From NCBI RefSeq assembly GCF_014023275.1, contig NZ_CP054698.1, positions 6,409,001-6,473,000 on the forward strand: a DNA stretch of 64,000 bases. Reading direction: 5' to 3'. Source of the stretch: Nostoc edaphicum CCNP1411. Lineage in GTDB: Bacteria > Cyanobacteriota > Cyanobacteriia > Cyanobacteriales > Nostocaceae. The position numbers were made by a program, and so were the translations under genes. The number at the start of each line of letters is the position of its first letter. The first letter of the stretch is position 1. Of this stretch, positions 17,526 to 26,558 are shown in pieces. The notes under the pieces were generated by a model, which had not been told where the DNA came from, did not search any database, and saw nothing but the letters and a program-made list of their open reading frames with translations.

Positions 17526-19217
17526 ATGAAACCCCGAATTATTGTTTGTGGCTTAGGACGTACCGGATATAAAACCTTTCGTTTGCTGAGACACCAGGGA
17601 GCCTTCGTTGTTGGCATTCATCACCAATCTGTCCCCGGCGAAACAGCAGGAGATGTGATTGTTGGGGATTTACAAGCAGCTTCTACCCTAACAGCAGCAG
17701 GAATTCAACAGGCGCACACTTTAGTCATCGCTGGATCTAAAGATGCTCTGAATTTGTCTATTATGATGCAAGCGCGGGTGCTGAATCCCCAGATTCGGAT
17801 TATCAACCGTTTTTATAATACAAATTTGGGCGAGCGCCTAGATCAAAGTTTGCCAGACCACTTGAGTATGAGTGTTGTCGGATTAGCAGCACCCGTATTC
17901 ACCTTTGCAGCACTGGGAAACCGAGCGATCGGACAAATCAAATTATTTCAGCAAACTTGGCCGATTCACGAAGAATACATTAATGAAACCCACTTCTGGA
18001 AGGGTCGAAAGCTGAGTGAATTGTGGGAAGACCGATCGCGGATGCTGATTTATTACTTGCCAGTAAAAGGTGAGATGGATTTGGTGTCAGCCGTCATATC
18101 TGGACAAGAGATAAAAGTAGGCGATCGCTTAATTGTTGGCACTCAACCCCGCATTCGTTCCCCACGGAGATCATTAATTAGAAAACTGCTGAAAGTCCTG
18201 ACTAATTTTAGGCAGTTTCAGCAACACGGGCGATCCGTAGTGGTGGGTGCTATTGTCCTATTGGCGGTTATTCTGATTGCTACACTCACCTATATGTCGG
18301 CTGAGTTGAGCTTGTCTCCTGTCGATGCTCTATATTTTTCTGTAGGCATGATTACGGGAGCAGGTGGGAATGACAAAGTAGTAGAAAATGCACCTAACAG
18401 TATTAAGTTATTTACCGTTGTGATGATGCTGGTTGGAGCAGTGGTGATTGGTATTTGGTATGCCATGCTCACCGATTTTGTCTTGGGAAGCCGCTTTAAG
18501 CAATTTTGGGATGCAGCCCGAATTCCCCAGCGATATCACTACATTGTCTGTGGCTTGAGTGGTATTGGGGTGAGAATTGTCCAGCAACTCCACGCCAGCG
18601 GACATGAAGTTGTAGTGGTTGAACCTGATTCCAACAACAAATATATCAACACTGCCCGCGAACTCGGTATCCCCGTGATTCAGGGCGATGCCAGTTTCCG
18701 TACAATACTCAAAGCCAGCAATATAGAATCTGCCGCCGCAGTTCTTGCTGTTACTAGCAATGATGCCACCAATCTGGAAATTGCCCTCAAAGCCAAAGGT
18801 TTGACACCCAGCATTCCGGTGATTGTTCATTACGCCGATCCTGATTTTGCTGGCATAGCGCAACAGCTATTTGGCTTCGAGGCCGTACTGAGTCCGGCTG
18901 AACTAGCCGCCCCAGCCTTTGCCGCCGCTGCACTAGGAGGACGCATCCTTGGCAATGGCATCACAGCGGATAGTCTTTGGGTAGCTTTTGCAACTGTGAT
19001 TACACCTTCGCACGCCTTTTGTGGTCAATGGGTGAAAGATGTAGCTATGTCTGCTGACTGTGTACCTTTATATGTAGAAACAAATCACCAAACTCTTCAT
19101 GGCTGGGATTTGCTAGAAACTAACCTCAGCGCTGGTGATGTTTTATATATGACAATGCCAGCTACACGGCTATATCAATTGTGGCGGGATGAGCAAGTTC
19201 ACGAAGCAAATGCTTAA
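17526..19217 (+). CDS. Two-RCK ion channel / TrkA-N protein with atypical pore
   Basis: A 563-residue protein. The N-terminal Rossmann domain (IIVCGLGRTGYKTFRLL, residues 4-130) is of TrkA-N type, followed by a TrkA-C-like segment ending near GDRLIVG. Two membrane helices (238-260 and about 297-318) flank a short pore loop. A second RCK domain starts IVCGLSGIGVRIVQQL (about 342), with its own TrkA-C part at the end. The order RCK-TM-pore-TM-RCK matches cyanobacterial channel proteins of the potassium/castor type. The pore loop reads YFSVGMITGAGGND instead of TVGYGD, so ion selectivity is uncertain. It stands alone. Confidence 0.8.
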   Translation: MKPRIIVCGLGRTGYKTFRLLRHQGAFVVGIHHQSVPGETAGDVIVGDLQAASTLTAAGIQQAHTLVIAGSKDALNLSIMMQARVLNPQIRIINRFYNTNLGERLDQSLPDHLSMSVVGLAAPVFTFAALGNRAIGQIKLFQQTWPIHEEYINETHFWKGRKLSELWEDRSRMLIYYLPVKGEMDLVSAVISGQEIKVGDRLIVGTQPRIRSPRRSLIRKLLKVLTNFRQFQQHGRSVVVGAIVLLAVILIATLTYMSAELSLSPVDALYFSVGMITGAGGNDKVVENAPNSIKLFTVVMMLVGAVVIGIWYAMLTDFVLGSRFKQFWDAARIPQRYHYIVCGLSGIGVRIVQQLHASGHEVVVVEPDSNNKYINTARELGIPVIQGDASFRTILKASNIESAAAVLAVTSNDATNLEIALKAKGLTPSIPVIVHYADPDFAGIAQQLFGFEAVLSPAELAAPAFAAAALGGRILGNGITADSLWVAFATVITPSHAFCGQWVKDVAMSADCVPLYVETNHQTLHGWDLLETNLSAGDVLYMTMPATRLYQLWRDEQVHEANA

Positions 19218-19291
19218 GGCGATCGCAGACAATAATAATACCATTTCATTGACTGTCAAATTTAAACCTTCATTTACCAAATGTTCTAGGC

Positions 19292-20257
19292 TCATCGGAT
19301 AGACTCTCTTCGTTCTGCATTTTTACGATCAAAGGCTATCCATTCTTCCTTTGTCATCCGACGGACATTTTCTAATCGTTTAGTTGCCCAACAGTTGTAC
19401 TCAATATTTAAATCGCATCCCATCCAGCGACGGTTAAGTTGCTCTGCAACCACAAGAGTTGTTCCTGAACCTGAAAATGGGTCAATGACCAAATCTCCTT
19501 CGTTGGATGATGCAAGAACAAATTTTCTCAATAATTCTTCTGGCTTTTGAGTTGGATGGGGTGTTGTCTCACCCATACCATTACAAGTAGTAGGAATTTC
19601 TATTACGTCTTTAGGTTTTGCACCTCTTGGGTTAGGTGTCCAGTTATTATGTTTCTTGATTGCTCCCTTTCCATAGGCGCTTGTCTGTGCTTGCGGGTGA
19701 GATGGATATTTTAATGTATGTGCCCCATAAGGAATTCGCACATCATCAATACTTACTTTAACGGCATCAGATTTCCGAAAATGAATGATGCTTTCATGAG
19801 AACGTCCCCAATCATTACCTAAGTTAGCCTTGTTCTTATAGTGCCAAATTAACCAACGACAATTTTTAAAATATTTTGATGCTGGATGCTTTAAATCAGC
19901 CAAGATTTCGGAAAAACCACAAATATAAAAAGAGCCAGTTGACTTGAGGATACGTGAAGCTTGACTAATCCATTGAATTGACCACTCAATATATTTCTCT
20001 TGATTTTCAAAGTTGTCCCAGTCAGCTTTTTTAATGTTATAAGGTGGATCAGCAAAAACTAGATCAACGCTTTCATTATCAAGCGATGCAAGCCAATCAA
20101 TTGAATTACCTTGATAAAGTTGTCCATGAGGATGTGTGTATTGCAGTTGAAATCCTTGGGTTAAAGGTTGCAACTCTTGTTCACTGACTTGTTGCTTTGC
20201 GACTCTAATATCTAGGGAAATTTCTGCTATGTTCAACGCACTATTAGAACTGACCAT
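19292..20257 (-). CDS. Solitary DNA methyltransferase (N6-adenine or N4-cytosine, beta-type order)
   Basis: A 321-residue protein with catalytic motif IV DPPYN (VDLVFADPPYNIKKADW, about residue 70) ahead of motif I DPFSGSGTTLVVAEQL (about 262). That gives the beta-class order. FYICGF and HPTQKPEELL are also typical. It transfers a methyl group from S-adenosylmethionine to an exocyclic amino group, and the target sequence cannot be told by eye. No restriction endonuclease gene lies beside it. The neighbours are the channel gene and a Uma2 nuclease, so it may be an orphan methylase. Confidence 0.85.
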   Translation of the reverse strand: MVSSNSALNIAEISLDIRVAKQQVSEQELQPLTQGFQLQYTHPHGQLYQGNSIDWLASLDNESVDLVFADPPYNIKKADWDNFENQEKYIEWSIQWISQASRILKSTGSFYICGFSEILADLKHPASKYFKNCRWLIWHYKNKANLGNDWGRSHESIIHFRKSDAVKVSIDDVRIPYGAHTLKYPSHPQAQTSAYGKGAIKKHNNWTPNPRGAKPKDVIEIPTTCNGMGETTPHPTQKPEELLRKFVLASSNEGDLVIDPFSGSGTTLVVAEQLNRRWMGCDLNIEYNCWATKRLENVRRMTKEEWIAFDRKNAERRESIR

Positions 20258-20543
20258 TGTCGTTCATCCTCCGCTACTTACACAAACGTCCGGTGTCAAA
20301 TTATCTTACAGAAGACGCCGTGATCCAGTACCTTTGCAGCAAGATAGAATGCGTTAGCGCCGCTTACCGTAGGTATCGCTTTTTATCAGAATACCTGCTG
20401 GCTGGAGGATCGTGCTTGGCTTGCACCGTTATAGAATTGATGTCACAACAACTGATGATGTGGAATTACGCATAATATTATGTGTTTGGCGTTTTCAGCA
20501 AGTTTGACTACACCTTGTGAGTTTCTGCATAAATCCAGTGATG
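20258..20543. other. Gap between methyltransferase and Uma2 gene
   Basis: A 72-codon open frame on the plus strand overlaps the methyltransferase start, but its composition is not protein-like. It includes a GCGTTAGCGCCGCTTACCGT segment of the dispersed repeat type. I see no credible gene. Confidence 0.4.
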
Positions 20544-21131
20544 TCAAATTTTTCGCTGTAACCAAGCAAAGACTTCATTAACAGAGAGCGTTAAATTTAA
20601 ATCTTCTAACACTGATAATATATCTTGTCCTGCTAACAAATCTGGTAAAGAATTAGGTTGATAAACTAAAATACAGCGTTCACTTGGATCAATTAACCAT
20701 CCTAGCTGACTGCCATTTCTCAAACAGTGTAAAATATTGCCAGTTACTTTCGTTTGACTTTGAGATGGGGAAAGAATTTCGATGATCCAAGGGGGTGCAA
20801 AATCAATCCCGCTGCTAATAATATCACCACTCTCATCCAGTGGTATTTGATTGGTAGAGATCACAACCACATCAGAAACTACTGAACGATTACCGCAGGT
20901 ACAGCGTAATTCAGGAAAAGCTTCGTAGTTACTGCCCAACGCATCAATTACTGCAACTAAACTTTTTTGCAATAAACTGTGTTTACCTCCTCCCATAGGT
21001 TTCTGAATTGCCTCTCCGTTAATATATTCCCAAGCTGGTGACTCTTCAATGTATGGAAGTTTTAAGAACTCTTCTAAAGTCGTGCTTTTTGTAACTGTAA
21101 TTTTTCCTTGCGTCAACCCAATATTTTTCAT
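20544..21131 (-). CDS. Uma2-family (DUF820) endonuclease
   Basis: A 195-residue protein with the family order: EEFLKLPYIEESPAWEYINGEAIQKPMGGGKHS (substrate-facing N-terminal part), RCTCGNRSVVSDVVVIS with the core aspartate, and PPWIIEILSPSQSQTKV. A C-terminal GWLIDPSERCILVY strand pair closes the PD-(D/E)XK fold. These proteins are abundant in cyanobacteria and their biological role is unresolved. Length is normal. It shares no operon with the neighbouring genes. Confidence 0.85.
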   Translation of the reverse strand: MKNIGLTQGKITVTKSTTLEEFLKLPYIEESPAWEYINGEAIQKPMGGGKHSLLQKSLVAVIDALGSNYEAFPELRCTCGNRSVVSDVVVISTNQIPLDESGDIISSGIDFAPPWIIEILSPSQSQTKVTGNILHCLRNGSQLGWLIDPSERCILVYQPNSLPDLLAGQDILSVLEDLNLTLSVNEVFAWLQRKI

Positions 21132-21358
21132 AATTCGGTTACAAGCGGAAGTGGGTCAGTTGTTGAAACCAGTGGCATTTTGAGATCAAGATTGTTCTAG
21201 TCTTACCTTTTTAGTATAGGCTGAGGCTGATACTAGTCTTGAGCGTCGCTTGCCGCCGTAGGCATCGCTTTCCGACCTGGACTTTTGCCAATAACTTAAT
21301 AACTTCTATTGTGTATAAATGTGGTAAGATTCACCACAATATCTGCACGGGATAACTT

Positions 21359-21397
21359 TCAAACAAAAAACGTATGAGTGTCGAGCAGGAGTCTCAT
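21359..21397 (-). pseudogene. Truncated VapC toxin, first 12 codons only
   Basis: Overlapping the antitoxin stop by ATGA, a frame reads MRLLLDTHTFFV and then stops at TGA (21359-21361). MRLLLDTH is the classic start of the VapC PIN toxins paired with Phd-type antitoxins. The sequence beyond no longer resembles a PIN domain in any frame I checked, so the rest of the toxin has been lost. Confidence 0.7.
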
Positions 21398-21621
21398 GGA
21401 GCGTATTCCTCAAAATCTGCCAACGGCTCATCAAAATCATCTGACATTTTTACTAAACCCCTAGCACTACCAAACTTGGGGCGTACTTCTACTCCATTAA
21501 GTGGCACAATTTTGAAAGATGTCCCATCATTACGCATGATGATGACTTCTTCTCCAGCGGCCGCCTCTTCAATTAATTCTGCTAAGTGAGTCTCAGCTTC
21601 TTTCAAATTAACTTGGTGCAT
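21394..21621 (-). CDS. Phd/YefM-type antitoxin, toxin lost
   Basis: A 75-residue protein with the Phd/YefM pattern: HQVNLKEAETHLAELIEEAAAGEEVIIMRNDG (N-terminal DNA-binding and dimerisation part), then PLNGVEVRPKFGSARG and an acidic C-terminal toxin-binding tail DDFDEPLADFEEY. Antitoxins of this class autoregulate their operon. The overlapping downstream toxin frame ends after 12 codons, so the antitoxin is now solitary. Confidence 0.85.
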   Translation of the reverse strand: MHQVNLKEAETHLAELIEEAAAGEEVIIMRNDGTSFKIVPLNGVEVRPKFGSARGLVKMSDDFDEPLADFEEYAP

Positions 21622-21719
21622 TGATAGTCTTTACCAAAACCCGATATTTTGAATATAACTTCTTCGTCAGTTATTGACTCAAGGATCTTTTCATGTGGAC
21701 AATGGCGATCGCAATTGCA

Positions 21720-22004
21720 CTATTTTTGAGTAACTTCACTGAGGGCTTCATGGATAACCTCATCGCTAACACCGTGACGCTTCAAGCTAGCAATCAGTGC
21801 TGAGATAGTATCATCCTCTAGTCGTTCCTGATCAACTCTTAGCCCTTGCCCAATATAGGCGCGCATTAACGGCTGATAGCCAGAAAATCCCAGTAATGGC
21901 GCTATTCTTTTCAAATCTTCAATGACATCTTCGGGAATGCGAATTGTTATTGTAGTCATTGGACGATTTTTATCGAGTCGCTTTTTCAGTGCTTCAGCCT
22001 TCAT
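21720..22004 (-). CDS. BrnA/CopG-type antitoxin
   Basis: I start this 94-residue protein at ATG 22002-22004 (MKAEALKKRLDKNRP). This ATG overlaps the last codons of the brnT frame by 11 bases, as expected for brnTA. A ribbon-helix-helix segment TTITIRIPEDVIEDLKRIA and YQPLMRAYIGQGLR match BrnA/CopG antitoxins. The C-terminal tail is helical. An upstream open frame continues into it because of a frameshift in brnT, so a 189-residue fusion could also be read. Confidence 0.75.
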   Translation of the reverse strand: MKAEALKKRLDKNRPMTTITIRIPEDVIEDLKRIAPLLGFSGYQPLMRAYIGQGLRVDQERLEDDTISALIASLKRHGVSDEVIHEALSEVTQK

Positions 22005-22289
22005 AATATTCTCGCTCCTTACGTGTAGCTTTACGAGCTGAAATGATCCGAATATGTCGTTTTTACGTTCAATGTAGACGACATACAGAAGATTCCATCG
22101 TCTGTCTAAGCCAATAACAGCATCTCTTTCTTCATCATTGCGACTTGCATCAACAAGCACTAAAAACGGATCGAAAAACGCCTCTGTGGCTTGCTGAAAT
22201 GTCACGCCATCATGATTGCTGGGATTTATCCAAGCTTTTTCTTCGTTCCAAACGAAAGTGACACCATTAAGCACGAAATACACATCCAT
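21994..22289 (-). pseudogene. BrnT toxin gene with a 1-base frameshift
   Basis: The frame from ATG 22289 reads VTFVWNEEKAWINPSNHDGVTF, FFDPFLVLVDASR and LLYVVYIERKN: BrnT (RelE-like RNase) in order. At about 22055-22060 the expected ending shifts one frame, where the sequence encodes HIRIISARKATRKEREYYEG and stops at TGA 21994-21996. That is the canonical BrnT C-terminus. Restoring one base gives 99 codons. As read, the zero frame instead runs into the antitoxin. Confidence 0.75.
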
Positions 22290-23049
22290 ACCTTACATAG
22301 TAGACATTGTGTATTTACGTTGTCAATACGTTTTCTGAAACGGAGATATTTCCGTAAGGGCGATGTCTACGCACTGTAAATCTCTGCGATGGTTTTGCGT
22401 TAGCGAAGCTGGCCGAAGGCATCGCAGTTTCATGAATAGTCATGAGAATAATCTTTTTTCAGTCTTCTTTATTTTGACTCAAGGATTTGACTAAATGTAC
22501 GGCAAGGGCGATCGCTTTCTGTAAGAATGCCTGCTAGCTACTAGTAACTCAACCGCCGTATGCAAGGGCACAAGCACGGATTTATAACCAATTGGTGATG
22601 GGTTTGATGATTTTTTGTTTCTTTTTTAACCAAACACCAGCCTAAATTCACAATATTCTGGGTTTTGCTAAAGACAAGCTTAGACTCTTCAGTTCCATTA
22701 ATCACTAAAACTTGTTACAGTGCTTGTTCGTGCCGTGGTAATCGCTTTTTAACCAACTTATCTAAGTATATATTCGTCTTCTTTATGTTTTACTAACTTA
22801 ATCAACACACAAAGTTTACAAAACATTAGTATTTTATACTATACATTATTTTTATTATTGAGTAAGCAAACATCATTGCTGCCATTGTAGCCGTTAAGAA
22901 AGCTTAACAAGCAGGTAATAGTTGCTTAAAAGAATAAGCTGTTTGGGGATAGCACTTATATCTTATATAAGTTGATATTAAGAATTTAAACCATAGGTTA
23001 TGTAACCGTTTTTACTTACACTTTAATAATTGTATTTAGGATATAAATT
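22290..23049. other. 760-base gene-free region before the AT-rich island
   Basis: It holds a GCGATG...CATCGC dispersed repeat (22370-22430) and a copy of the HIP1-rich repeat at 22500-22520. From 22780 base composition falls sharply to AT-rich, continuing into the next gene. No open frame of interest and no clear promoter were recognised. The composition change suggests an edge of acquired DNA. Confidence 0.45.
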
Positions 23050-24528
23050 ATGCTTGAATTAAAAAATAAGTTATTTAAAATTACAATACCATTTTTATCA
23101 TTTTATATATTCTCAGTTGTGAGTATCATAACTGGTGGTTATATTGTCAAAATTCATAGAGAAATAGAAGAATATAAACAAATTGGTTTATGGTATGAAA
23201 ACCTCGATATAGGAACACAATATACAAACAATATTTCTAATTTCGTAAAAGACGTAAAAGATAAATTAAAAGAAAATGCTCAAGATTTTAAAAACCCTGA
23301 ATCAAAAAAACTTAGTCAGGGGATAGAAAAACAAATCAGTTTTGATCAAAATTTTCCGAACGAAGGTTCTGTTAAATGGAAGATAGGTAAGACAAAAGAG
23401 GCTGTCAGAGTTCACTATGCTTATACCGCTTTAAACGACTTTAATGGAGGACAACAAAGTAGTGAAAGTAGAGAAAAGCAAAAAGAAGAGAGTGTTAATG
23501 ATAAAGTTTTTCTTTATTTCACTCAAACAATGATTAGTGAAATTAAAAAATATTTGGATAATATGGTAACAGCAAATGAAGTACAAAACTCACATACTTT
23601 TACTAAAGTTGTGATGAATTATTTAACAGGTAAAGATAACTACTCAAATATAATTCCCGACCTAAGAATTAATAATGTCTATATAACTAATACAGCAACG
23701 GGCTTTATGCTATCTTATCCATTTACTGATGATAAGTATAAACCAAATATAATTTTGCGAGACAGACCTTGGCATAAAGCTGCTAATAACACTTATTATT
23801 CATCTTATAAAGAAACAGATGGTACTTTAGGACTTACTGGTATTTATATAGATATAAACGATGAAAAAAACTCTAACGCGATTAGAACCTTATGGTACAA
23901 ATTTAAAACTAACGATGAAAAAGAATATATTTTATGTGTGGATTTGTTTTTTGATAAAAGTAGTAACCTTTCAAAAGAAATAAATTTACTAGATTTAGAT
24001 TTATTAGAACAATCTATAAGGTCTGGTATAAATTTAAAAGAAGGTGATAATAGTTGGATGTATTTATTAGGCATAAATTTTATTATGGCTTTATTATTAA
24101 CTTTAATATATGAATTCAAAGTCAAAGACATTATCTTAAGGATATCTAAACGTTATCCCAATGATTTAGTAAAAATAAAGCTGCAATTAGATAGAAAACA
24201 TTATGCTAGCAAAGATGAAGGAGAAATAAAGTTTACTATTCAAGGAGAAACTAAAGAAATAAATAAAAGCGAACAGTCAATGGAAGCCAAATGGTTTTTA
24301 AATATACAGAACATCCAAGTTGGTGTTAATAACAATCAAAGTCACACAAAACAAGAAGAAGCTACTTCTAGGTATGAATTCATTAATGAATATGATCTTA
24401 ATATGAGTCAAAGTAAACCAGAAATGTTGAATGCTGATACAAAACTTTACATAGATAGTTACACTAACTCTAAAAAGGCTAAATTAGTCAACATAACATC
24501 ATCTCCTCAAACCAATGAACATAGCTGA
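23050..24528 (+). CDS. AT-rich membrane protein with a Cache-like extracytoplasmic domain
   Basis: A 492-residue protein. TM1 is at residues 12-35 (FYIFSVVSIITGGYIVKI) and TM2 at about 336-356 (MYLLGINFIMALLLTLIYEF), with about 300 residues between them. Inside that region lie RPWHKAANNTYYSSYKETDG and LGLTGIYIDI, recalling the second half of a dCache ligand-binding domain. The C-terminal 135 residues are charged and cytoplasmic (EGEIKFTIQGETKEI). The last about 13-20 codons probably belong to the adjacent insertion element, so the natural C-terminus is lost. Codon use is far more AT-rich than elsewhere in the window. It is a sensor-like protein whose output domain is unknown. Confidence 0.7.
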   Translation: MLELKNKLFKITIPFLSFYIFSVVSIITGGYIVKIHREIEEYKQIGLWYENLDIGTQYTNNISNFVKDVKDKLKENAQDFKNPESKKLSQGIEKQISFDQNFPNEGSVKWKIGKTKEAVRVHYAYTALNDFNGGQQSSESREKQKEESVNDKVFLYFTQTMISEIKKYLDNMVTANEVQNSHTFTKVVMNYLTGKDNYSNIIPDLRINNVYITNTATGFMLSYPFTDDKYKPNIILRDRPWHKAANNTYYSSYKETDGTLGLTGIYIDINDEKNSNAIRTLWYKFKTNDEKEYILCVDLFFDKSSNLSKEINLLDLDLLEQSIRSGINLKEGDNSWMYLLGINFIMALLLTLIYEFKVKDIILRISKRYPNDLVKIKLQLDRKHYASKDEGEIKFTIQGETKEINKSEQSMEAKWFLNIQNIQVGVNNNQSHTKQEEATSRYEFINEYDLNMSQSKPEMLNADTKLYIDSYTNSKKAKLVNITSSPQTNEHS

Positions 24529-25615
24529 TTTTCTGACACATACAAGATTGCAAATAGCGGAATTTATCTAATAGTGTATGTCCCCATTGTGCGGGAATAG
24601 ATAAAAGCTGTAAAATCAGATAAGCTATTAAACTAACGTAAATTTGTATGGTGATACCGTTGACGTTTTTGGTAATTAATTTGTCAAGTTTTAAGTGCAT
24701 CTTTAAAAACTTCCACAAGAGTTCAACTCCCCAACGTAATCGATAAATATCCCTAATTTCATCATCATTAACAGCTGCATCTCCCGACTTTGGTAAATTA
24801 GTCACTAAGCGGAACTCAGTTTTCGTTTCTAAATCACAAAAAATTAATGACTCTATAGGCAATAGCCTCATCAGATGCACCTACTTTGACTAATCCAGTT
24901 GCATCCTCAAATTCTAGTAACGAAATTGTTTTTTAATCCGCAAAACAAAATATTTGTTTTCTTGTACCAATTCTTGAATGAATTTTAATCCCGCAAAGCC
25001 TCTATCCATTACCCCTACAGCATTAGTTGGGAGACTAGACATCATCTTGGAACCAAATTTATAATCATGATCATGTCCAAAATTGATCAAGTTATCTTCT
25101 GGGCTACCTGTAGCTAAATTCAAAGAACTAAAAAGTTTGACTTGATGATGACCCAAAACCCATAACAATTTACTTGTCAGGGTAATAATTGTTGAATCAA
25201 TAGGACAAATAGCATATTTATCGTGTAATTTTTTTGTGAATTTTCTTCTGTACTAATTCATTTAATTTTTTGGTAAATTCCTTGAAATTGTTTTTTGGCT
25301 TCGATGTAAATTTGCTTTAGAAAAAGTAGAAATATCTACCTCAAATCCTGTATTGTTTAATCTCTTAAATAAATCTCGCATACTTGTTAAGCTATTATCC
25401 AGAGCATAGGATAGCCAGCACTCAAAGAATAGACGACTATTCAATACTGGATAATCATTTTTTGGCAGGCTTTTCAAGATATCTTTGACAATTTTGGGAA
25501 ATGAATTTATAATCACAATCAAACTAATATAGTTTAAGCCTTCGCCCAAAAATACCATATTTTGGGCTATTTTTATCGGATTTTTCTTACCGTTCAACAC
25601 TTCTGAAAATCTATA
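24450..25615 (-). mobile_element. Degenerate IS4-family insertion sequence (ends unresolved)
   Basis: The transposase frames cover at least 24488-25513. I could not find convincing terminal inverted repeats or a target duplication, so the limits are approximate. The element sits between two AT-rich genes on the opposite strand, and its left end overlaps the last codons of the Cache-like gene. Confidence 0.65.
24488..25513 (-). pseudogene. IS4-family transposase, broken into three frames
   Basis: Three consecutive minus-strand frames recompose one DDE transposase. The first is the N-terminal part (KNDYPVLNSRLFFECWLSYALDNS). The second carries D2 (AVGVMDRGFAGLKFIQEL). The third has the Y-(2)-R-(3)-E-(6)-K signature YRLRWGVELLWKFLK and the C-terminal YVHWF. 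The first catalytic Asp is encoded between fragments one and two (CPIDSTIITLTS). Indels at A-runs near 25190-25270 and 24885-24915 break the frame, and the expected start ATG is not present. It is inactive. Confidence 0.8.
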
Positions 25616-25642
25616 TATTGGGAAAAGGAATATGAACAATAC

Positions 25643-26293
25643 TTGGTTAGTATTAAAAAACAATTGCGCGAACATTTACTTATAAGCGACGACAAAGAAT
25701 TCGTAGCTGTTTTAGATACTAATTATATTAGAACGCAAATTATACCCCCATTTCTTGCAGAAATAAATAGCATAAAAAAAATAATTAATAGCAGTTTATA
25801 TCTCAAACAAGGAAAAATTGTTTTTTTGGAAGTTGAAACTCTAACTGAGTTATACAAACAGGCTCAGGTTATGGTTAACGCGATTTGCACACTACATTTT
25901 CTCAGAAAATTAGTGGATAATGATAAATTAAAAGATTTTTTTAAAACTCAAGTACATGAAAGATATTTGATAGAATATAAACAAGGTGAATTCAAGGATT
26001 TTTATAATTCGCTTGATGATGACAGTAAGTTAGAATTGAAAAATCAATCTCCATTTAAAATAATGGTCTATCAAGACAATATTGATAACATAGTTAGTGC
26101 TCAAGACGATTTTTGTATAATTTCAATCAACAATATTCCTAGATTAGTAGCTTATAGTTTTACAGATAATAAATATCCAAATACTGGTTGGATAAGTTGG
26201 CGGGAAGTAGATATCAAATTCTACGAAGAATTATATAAATGTCAAAAAGATAAAAACCATAGAATTGAAAATATTCAAACATATCTAAAGTGA
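25643..26293 (+). CDS. AT-rich hypothetical protein, possibly the severed 3' part of the Cache-like gene
   Basis: A 216-residue frame starting at TTG 25643. The frame is open back to 25607, and the codons before the TTG (WEKEYEQYLV) look coding, so the true start may be lost. It contains EFVAVLDTNYIRTQI, a helical middle (YKQAQVMVNAICTLHFLRKL) and SAQDDFCIISINNIPRLVAYSF, and ends RIENIQTYLK. No family is recognised. Its AT-rich codon use and strand match the Cache-like gene on the other side of the dead IS4 copy. A single interrupted gene is possible but unproven. Confidence 0.55.
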   Translation: MVSIKKQLREHLLISDDKEFVAVLDTNYIRTQIIPPFLAEINSIKKIINSSLYLKQGKIVFLEVETLTELYKQAQVMVNAICTLHFLRKLVDNDKLKDFFKTQVHERYLIEYKQGEFKDFYNSLDDDSKLELKNQSPFKIMVYQDNIDNIVSAQDDFCIISINNIPRLVAYSFTDNKYPNTGWISWREVDIKFYEELYKCQKDKNHRIENIQTYLK

Positions 26294-26503
26294 AGGCATT
26301 TTAAAGTTATCTGCTATGCCAGTAAAGAAGTTAGATTAAGATTGGTGCTAGTTGAAGTTTCAGATAGTGTTTGGGTAACTTGACGAACCTTATTAGGTAA
26401 AAGCTACTGAATTTCAGTCCAACCAAAGAAGATTGGTTTCTGATCGTCTCGCTCCTTTGGATGCTAGCAATTAAGCCGGACTAGTTGATTGAAAAAAGCT
26501 GTA

Positions 26504-26551
26504 AATAACTAAATAAAAAGCCCGCTCATGCGGGCTTTTTATTTAGTTATT
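26504..26551 (-). terminator. Strong bidirectional terminator after typA
   Basis: A perfect 21-bp inverted repeat (26504-26524 and 26531-26551) has GC core AGCCCG / CGGGCT, A-rich upstream and T-rich downstream flanks on both strands, and a 6-base loop CTCATG. It lies 8 bases from the typA stop codon and can also stop plus-strand transcripts leaving the AT-rich island. Confidence 0.9.
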
Positions 26552-26558
26552 ACTTTAC

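Noticed and set aside
18408..18863. 151-residue minus-strand frame inside the channel gene
   Set aside because: Antisense to a well-supported protein; no motif.
20257..20475. 72-residue plus-strand frame overlapping the methyltransferase start
   Set aside because: It includes a dispersed GC-rich repeat and has no recognisable protein features.
24527..25611. GATTTTCTGA (24527-24536) and TCTGAAAATC (25602-25611) as ends of the IS4 copy
   Set aside because: Although 9 of 10 bases match, the transposase C-terminus (YVHWF region) extends beyond 24527. These are therefore probably not the true ends.
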